Positions 6,488 to 9,769 of a stretch of 9,769 nt of DNA are shown piece by piece. The DNA is from Phycisphaeraceae bacterium (lineage in GTDB: Bacteria > Planctomycetota > Phycisphaerae > Phycisphaerales > Phycisphaeraceae). Both the position numbers and the translations under genes were made by a program. The DNA is taken from the NCBI GenBank assembly GCA_020850375.1, contig JADZET010000148.1:1-9769 (forward strand), written 5' to 3'. The first letter of the stretch is position 1. Every line of letters begins with the position of its first letter. Under the pieces are notes generated by a model, which was given only the letters and a program-made list of their open reading frames with translations, had not been told where the DNA came from and made no database searches.

Positions 6488-7189
6488 ATGATCCCCGCAC
6501 GTGAGTTCCTAGATGTCGTGCTTCCCGCCCTGGCCCAGGGCGATGCCGCCGCCGTGGCGGGACAGGTCCTGGCCCGCTGGCGACCGGTCCAGGTCTGCGC
6601 ACTGCTCAACAGGGGCGACCTGGATACCCGGCGCGTCGCCGCCATGACGCTGGGCCTCGTCGGCGACCGCACCGTCGTCCACTGCCTGGCCATGGCCCTG
6701 CACGACCCCGACCTGACCGTCAACCAGATGGCTGAGCACTCGCTCTGGGCCATCTGGTTCCGCTCGGCCAACCCGGTCGCCCACGAACCCTTCCAGCGCG
6801 GCCTGACCATGCTCAGCGAAGAGGAATACCACCAGGCCATCGATCATTTCGAGCAGGCCTACGAACGCGACCCGGAATTCGCCGAGGCCTACAACCAGTG
6901 CGCCATCGCCCACTTCTTCCTCGACCAGTGGCAGGAAGCGATCGAAGACTGTCGGAGAACCCTGCTCCAGATGCCCATCCACTTCGGCGCCATGGCCAGT
7001 ATGGGCCACTGCCACGCCCAGCTCGGAGAACTCGACCTGGCGCTCGAGTGCTACCGAAGCGCCCTGGCCATCAACCCGCGCATGACCGCCATCCGTGCCG
7101 CCGTCTCCCGCATCGAGGCCTGCCCCCAGACCTGCAAGACCCGCATCAAGAAATGCCCGCCCCGCTCTGAGTCGGCGCCGGAGTCTTAG
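6488..7189 (+). CDS. HEAT-repeat plus TPR protein
   Basis: This 233-residue protein consists mainly of helical repeats used as binding surfaces. No enzymatic motif is seen, and its specific role is unknown. Residues about 36-92 look like one to two HEAT repeats (DLDTRRVAAMTLGLVGD, then LHDPDLTVNQMAEHSLWAI). About 98-199 hold three tetratricopeptide repeats: EEEYHQAIDHFEQAYERDPE, then AEAYNQCAIAHFFLDQWQEA, then AMASMGHCHAQLGELDLA ending in YRSALAINPR. There is no signal peptide or membrane segment. A short basic, Cys-containing tail (CPQTCKTRIKKCPP) ends the protein. Start ATG 6488 is chosen because codon bias and protein quality change there, although neither it nor ATG 6368 has a clear ribosome-binding site. 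Its last 44 bases overlap the 3' end of the opposite-strand glycosyltransferase gene. Confidence 0.8.
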   Translation: MIPAREFLDVVLPALAQGDAAAVAGQVLARWRPVQVCALLNRGDLDTRRVAAMTLGLVGDRTVVHCLAMALHDPDLTVNQMAEHSLWAIWFRSANPVAHEPFQRGLTMLSEEEYHQAIDHFEQAYERDPEFAEAYNQCAIAHFFLDQWQEAIEDCRRTLLQMPIHFGAMASMGHCHAQLGELDLALECYRSALAINPRMTAIRAAVSRIEACPQTCKTRIKKCPPRSESAPES

Positions 7190-8348
7190 CCTCGTACGCA
7201 AGCACCCGCTCCACCTCGTCCGCCGCCCGCTCCATCCCCAGCCTGGCCGGATCATTGACCAGGCCCTCCGCCACGCGCCGTCTCTCCCGCGGATCGACCA
7301 GCTTCTTCATCGCCGCCGCCAGCGCCGGCACGTTCCGGGGGTCGGCGATCACCTGATCACCGTCCAGCCAGTCGCTCGACCCGTCGAACGCTGAGCCGAT
7401 CACCGGCACGCCGCAGGCCAGCGACTCGATCACGATCGCGCTGGCCGCGTCGAAGAAGATCGGCGCCACCGTCGCGTCCGCCGCCGCCAGCAGTTCCGCC
7501 CGCCGGGTTGTCTCGCCGACGACGCGGACGTGGTCCCGCACGCCGCACCGCCCGATCAGCCGCAGCACCCGGTACGACAACGGCCCGGCCAGGACCATCG
7601 CCGCGTCGGCCCCCTGCGCCCGCAGCATGGCCAGCGCCCGCAGCGCGGGCTCAAGCCCCTGCCGCCCCAGGTCGCGCGCCGCGAAGAGGAACAGCGTCGT
7701 GCCCGGCCCGATGCCCCAGGCCGCGCGGAGGCTCCGCCTGACGCCCGCGCGTTCCTGCTCGTCCAGCGGCGCCAGGCTCGTGCCGCGACGGATCACCTCG
7801 ACCTGATCGTCGGCGACTCGCCCATGCCTGGCGATCTGCTCACGCACGTACGCGCTCACCGCCACGCGCCGTCGCACGCCCGAATCGCGCAGCGTCCGCC
7901 GCTCGAGCCACAGCAGCACCTGCACCCGCGGCAGCAGCCACGGCTCATGCCGCTCGATCCAGCTGAGCATCGTCATCGGTCCGCCGTCGCGCAGACGCGC
8001 CAGCACCTCGCGCTGCACGCCCGACGAGGGCATCAGCACCGCCGCCGGCGCCGTCGAGGTCAGCGACAGCGAGACATCGAAACTCCCGTTCGCAAGCTGA
8101 TCTTTCGCCCACCGGTGGAACCGCCACAGCCGCAGCGGTCCCATCCGCCAGCCGTGCCGTCCCCCCCCGCCGGGGATCATCGCCCGCATCGTCACCCCCG
8201 CCGGCACGCTCACGTCCGGCGTCACCGTCGCCGCCAGGATCGTCACCGCGTGCCCGCGCCCGGCCAGCAGCCCCGTCAGCTCCGCCGCCGCGGCCTCCAT
8301 GCTCCCCATGCCCGGGTCATAGCGCTCAATCAGGATCGCGATGTTCAT
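7146..8348 (-). CDS. Glycosyltransferase family 4 protein (WaaG-like)
   Basis: This GT-B fold, retaining-type glycosyltransferase probably adds a sugar from a nucleotide donor to LPS core or another surface glycan on the cytoplasmic face of the inner membrane. The 400 residues fit the family. The N-terminal Rossmann half begins MNIAILIERYDPGMGSMEAA and resembles WaaG-type enzymes. The C-terminal donor half has LFLFAARDLGRQGLEPALRAL, MVLAGPLS, VRVVGETTRRAELLAAADATVAP and SAIVIESLACGVPVIGSAF. The usual E-x7-E donor motif is D-x7-E here (D300, E308). The lysine of the common RKG/KG motif is Gln (R229-Q-G), so substrate or activity may be unusual. ATG 8348 is preferred over a TTG at 8360; GGGGCGG lies just upstream. 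It starts 39 bp after the GT9 gene in the same direction, which suggests one operon. Confidence 0.85.
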   Translation of the reverse strand: MNIAILIERYDPGMGSMEAAAAELTGLLAGRGHAVTILAATVTPDVSVPAGVTMRAMIPGGGGRHGWRMGPLRLWRFHRWAKDQLANGSFDVSLSLTSTAPAAVLMPSSGVQREVLARLRDGGPMTMLSWIERHEPWLLPRVQVLLWLERRTLRDSGVRRRVAVSAYVREQIARHGRVADDQVEVIRRGTSLAPLDEQERAGVRRSLRAAWGIGPGTTLFLFAARDLGRQGLEPALRALAMLRAQGADAAMVLAGPLSYRVLRLIGRCGVRDHVRVVGETTRRAELLAAADATVAPIFFDAASAIVIESLACGVPVIGSAFDGSSDWLDGDQVIADPRNVPALAAAMKKLVDPRERRRVAEGLVNDPARLGMERAADEVERVLAYEAKTPAPTQSGAGIS

Positions 8349-8387
8349 GATCCGCCCCAACGCCCGGACCCGGCCACGAACTCAGCC

Positions 8388-9494
8388 CTACGCCGACTCA
8401 GGGCGAGCCGCCGGCCGGCCGACCAGTGACGCGACCTGCTCATACACCACTGCCGGGGAGATCTGCCGCAGGCACTGGTGCTCGTCGGCCGTCTGACGCA
8501 GCGGGCACTTGCGCTTCTGGCAGGGGCTGCAATAGACCTTGACCCGCACCTGACGCTCGAGGTCGAACCCCGTGTCGGTCCACGCCGGGTCGGTCGGCCC
8601 GAAGAGGGTCACCACCGGCACCCCCAGCGCCGCCGCCACGTGGCGCGGCCCGGCGTCATTACCCACCAGCACGGCCGCCCGACGGATGACGCCCTTGAGC
8701 AGCCTCCGGTCCGACTCAACATGCGACAGGTTCACGATCGGCCGCTGCGCCGCGGCGATCACCTTCTCGATGACGGTCCTTTCCTTGGCCGAACCCACCA
8801 CGGCCACCCTCGCGCCCAATTCCGCCGCGCAACGGTCCGCCAGCTCGGCGTACCGATCCGCAGGCCAGGCCCGTGCCGGCGCGTGCCGGTCCGCCGGGAC
8901 CATCAGCACCAGCGGCCGGGAATGATCGCCCGGGACACCCGCCCGCGCCAACAGCGCCGCCGCCGCCGCGTCGTCCTGCGGCCGGGTCAACAGCTCGAGC
9001 GTCGGGTCCGGGTCCACCGCCCCGAGGTAGCGGGCGATGCCCAGGTAATACTCATGCGTCGGCACCGGCACGAAGCCGCCGACCCGACGTCTGGCCAGCA
9101 ACCGATCCGTCAGCAGCGTCGCCCGGCCGTCGCGGGCATAGCCGACCCGCCGCTCGATCCCCGCCATCCGCGTCAGCAGCGCCGTGCGGAAGCTGTTGGG
9201 CAGGATCACCGCCGCGTCGAACTTGCCCCCGGCCAACCGACGAGACAGCTCGAACAGCCCATCGCGCAGCCCCGGCCGAACACTCACCACCCGGTCCACC
9301 CAAGGGCAGGGGTCCAGCACCCCCCGGCAGTCACGCTTGACCAGGGCCGTGATCCTCGACTGAGGGTAGTGGCTCCGCAGCGCCCGCAGCGTCGGCGTGG
9401 CCATCACCACGTCGCCCAGCGACGAGGGCATCACCACCAGCAATCGGCGCGGCGGCCCGCCATGGTTCTGTTGCTCATGAAGATTCAACGCCAT
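8388..9494 (-). CDS. Glycosyltransferase family 9, lipopolysaccharide heptosyltransferase (WaaF/II-like)
   Basis: GT9 heptosyltransferases transfer L-glycero-D-manno-heptose from ADP-heptose to the LPS inner core on the cytoplasmic membrane. The 368 residues carry the family marks in order. PSSLGDVVMATPTLRALR is at 23-40 with the catalytic-base Asp D28. APARAWPADRYAEL is at 205-218, where WaaC/WaaF usually show a Lys before the W-P. GNDAGPRHVAAALGVPVV-LFGPTDPAW is near 278-305. A Cys cluster at C322, C325, C330 and C341 (CSPC, then KCP, then QCL) is a common variant in non-enteric WaaF-like proteins. Start ATG 9494 fits, but about 17 residues precede the first beta strand and the upstream GGGTG is a poor ribosome-binding site. 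It is followed by the GT4 gene, and together they suggest stepwise core-glycan assembly. Heptose as the actual sugar is inferred from family only. Confidence 0.88.
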   Translation of the reverse strand: MALNLHEQQNHGGPPRRLLVVMPSSLGDVVMATPTLRALRSHYPQSRITALVKRDCRGVLDPCPWVDRVVSVRPGLRDGLFELSRRLAGGKFDAAVILPNSFRTALLTRMAGIERRVGYARDGRATLLTDRLLARRRVGGFVPVPTHEYYLGIARYLGAVDPDPTLELLTRPQDDAAAAALLARAGVPGDHSRPLVLMVPADRHAPARAWPADRYAELADRCAAELGARVAVVGSAKERTVIEKVIAAAQRPIVNLSHVESDRRLLKGVIRRAAVLVGNDAGPRHVAAALGVPVVTLFGPTDPAWTDTGFDLERQVRVKVYCSPCQKRKCPLRQTADEHQCLRQISPAVVYEQVASLVGRPAARPESA

Positions 9495-9607
9495 CGAATA
9501 ACACCCACTGCCCCCGGAAGTCGCGCCCGAAGGGCCACGCCCGGAAACGGCCTGACAATCCTACCGTCTTGCCTCGTGGTTCGCCGTCGGAGGGTCGGGG
9601 TATCGGC

Positions 9608-9769
9608 CTACCGCCGCGGCAGCAGCACCGCCAGGACCATGAGCTGGACCATCAGCCCCGCCCCCAGGGCCTTGAGGAACGTGCCCGGCTCGCCCGAGCT
9701 GAGCGAGAAGCCCACGATCAGGCAGATCACCGCCACCACCTGCAGCGCCAGGGCCACGATGTGCCGCGG
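9608..9769 (-). CDS. Small membrane protein, C-terminal 53 residues (5' end outside window)
   Basis: This frame is too short for a usual ORF list but looks coding. It enters from the right edge and ends at a TAG (9610-9608). It reads two hydrophobic helices: VALALQVVAVICLIVGFSL, then a short polar loop SSGEPGTF, then LGAGLMVQLMVLAVLL, ending in Pro-Arg-Arg. That is a helical hairpin typical of small integral membrane proteins. Its family is not recognised and the N-terminus is missing. It lies 113 bp upstream of the GT9 gene in the same direction, so an envelope-related role is possible but unproven. Confidence 0.55.
   Translation of the reverse strand, partial: PRHIVALALQVVAVICLIVGFSLSSGEPGTFLKALGAGLMVQLMVLAVLLPRR

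Noticed and set aside
7530..8429. Open reading frame of 299 residues on the plus strand
   Set aside because: It is antisense to the GT4 gene; the product is full of Arg, Pro, His and Gln and has no fold-like pattern.
9525..9535. Hairpin GCCC-GAA-GGGC upstream of the GT9 gene
   Set aside because: A 4-bp stem is common by chance in this base composition, and no T tract or regulatory motif accompanies it.
9495..9607. Promoter for the GT9 gene
   Set aside because: A TAGGAT on the minus strand could be a -10, but no acceptable -35 lies 16-18 bp upstream. Cotranscription with the upstream membrane-protein gene is equally possible.

Overview
This window is a GC-rich bacterial chromosome segment with strong G/C preference at third codon positions. 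It holds eight genes, two of them cut by the window edges. No mobile element, CRISPR array, rRNA or tRNA was seen. A prfA next to a large secreted jelly-roll/barrel/Ig-like protein, a single-domain PilZ protein, a HEAT-TPR protein and a two-enzyme LPS-core-type glycosyltransferase pair would fit a planctomycete (Phycisphaerae-like) or another Gram-negative of the PVC group. That placement is inference from gene content and composition, not from a marker search.

Layout from left to right. The 3' part of prfA (release factor 1) runs rightward off the left edge and ends at 491. A plausible intrinsic terminator follows at 513-540. A GTG-started gene at 576-3389 encodes a 937-residue secreted multidomain protein that resembles glycoside-hydrolase-fold proteins but lacks an obvious catalytic Glu motif. 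It converges, 30 bp apart, on a leftward trpB (4637-3420). Behind trpB lies a leftward gene for a 114-residue PilZ protein (5073-4729). This is divergent from a rightward PfkB-family sugar-phosphate kinase, FruK/LacC-like (5218-6222). A 265-bp AT-richer spacer with a short perfect palindrome precedes a rightward HEAT-TPR protein (6488-7189). The last part is leftward: a GT4 glycosyltransferase (8348-7146) whose 3' end overlaps the TPR gene by 44 bp, a GT9 heptosyltransferase-like enzyme (9494-8388), and the C-terminal 53 residues of a small two-helix membrane protein (9769-9608).

How the genes relate. The GT9 and GT4 enzymes are consecutive, 39 bp apart and co-directional, so they probably act together on an LPS-core-like or other cell-surface glycan. 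The other genes (translation termination, tryptophan synthesis, sugar-phosphate phosphorylation, c-di-GMP sensing) look like unrelated housekeeping units with individual promoters. Two of these, before trpB and before the sugar kinase, share the same -35 hexamer TCGACG with a 17-bp spacer and a TAC-type -10. The trpB one is so close to ATG that a leaderless transcript is predicted.

I did not find a convincing undescribed multi-gene system. The points most worth a second look are the possibly catalytically dead secreted barrel protein, the altered donor-site residues in the GT4 enzyme, the shared promoter architecture with leaderless trpB, and the convergent gene overlap.
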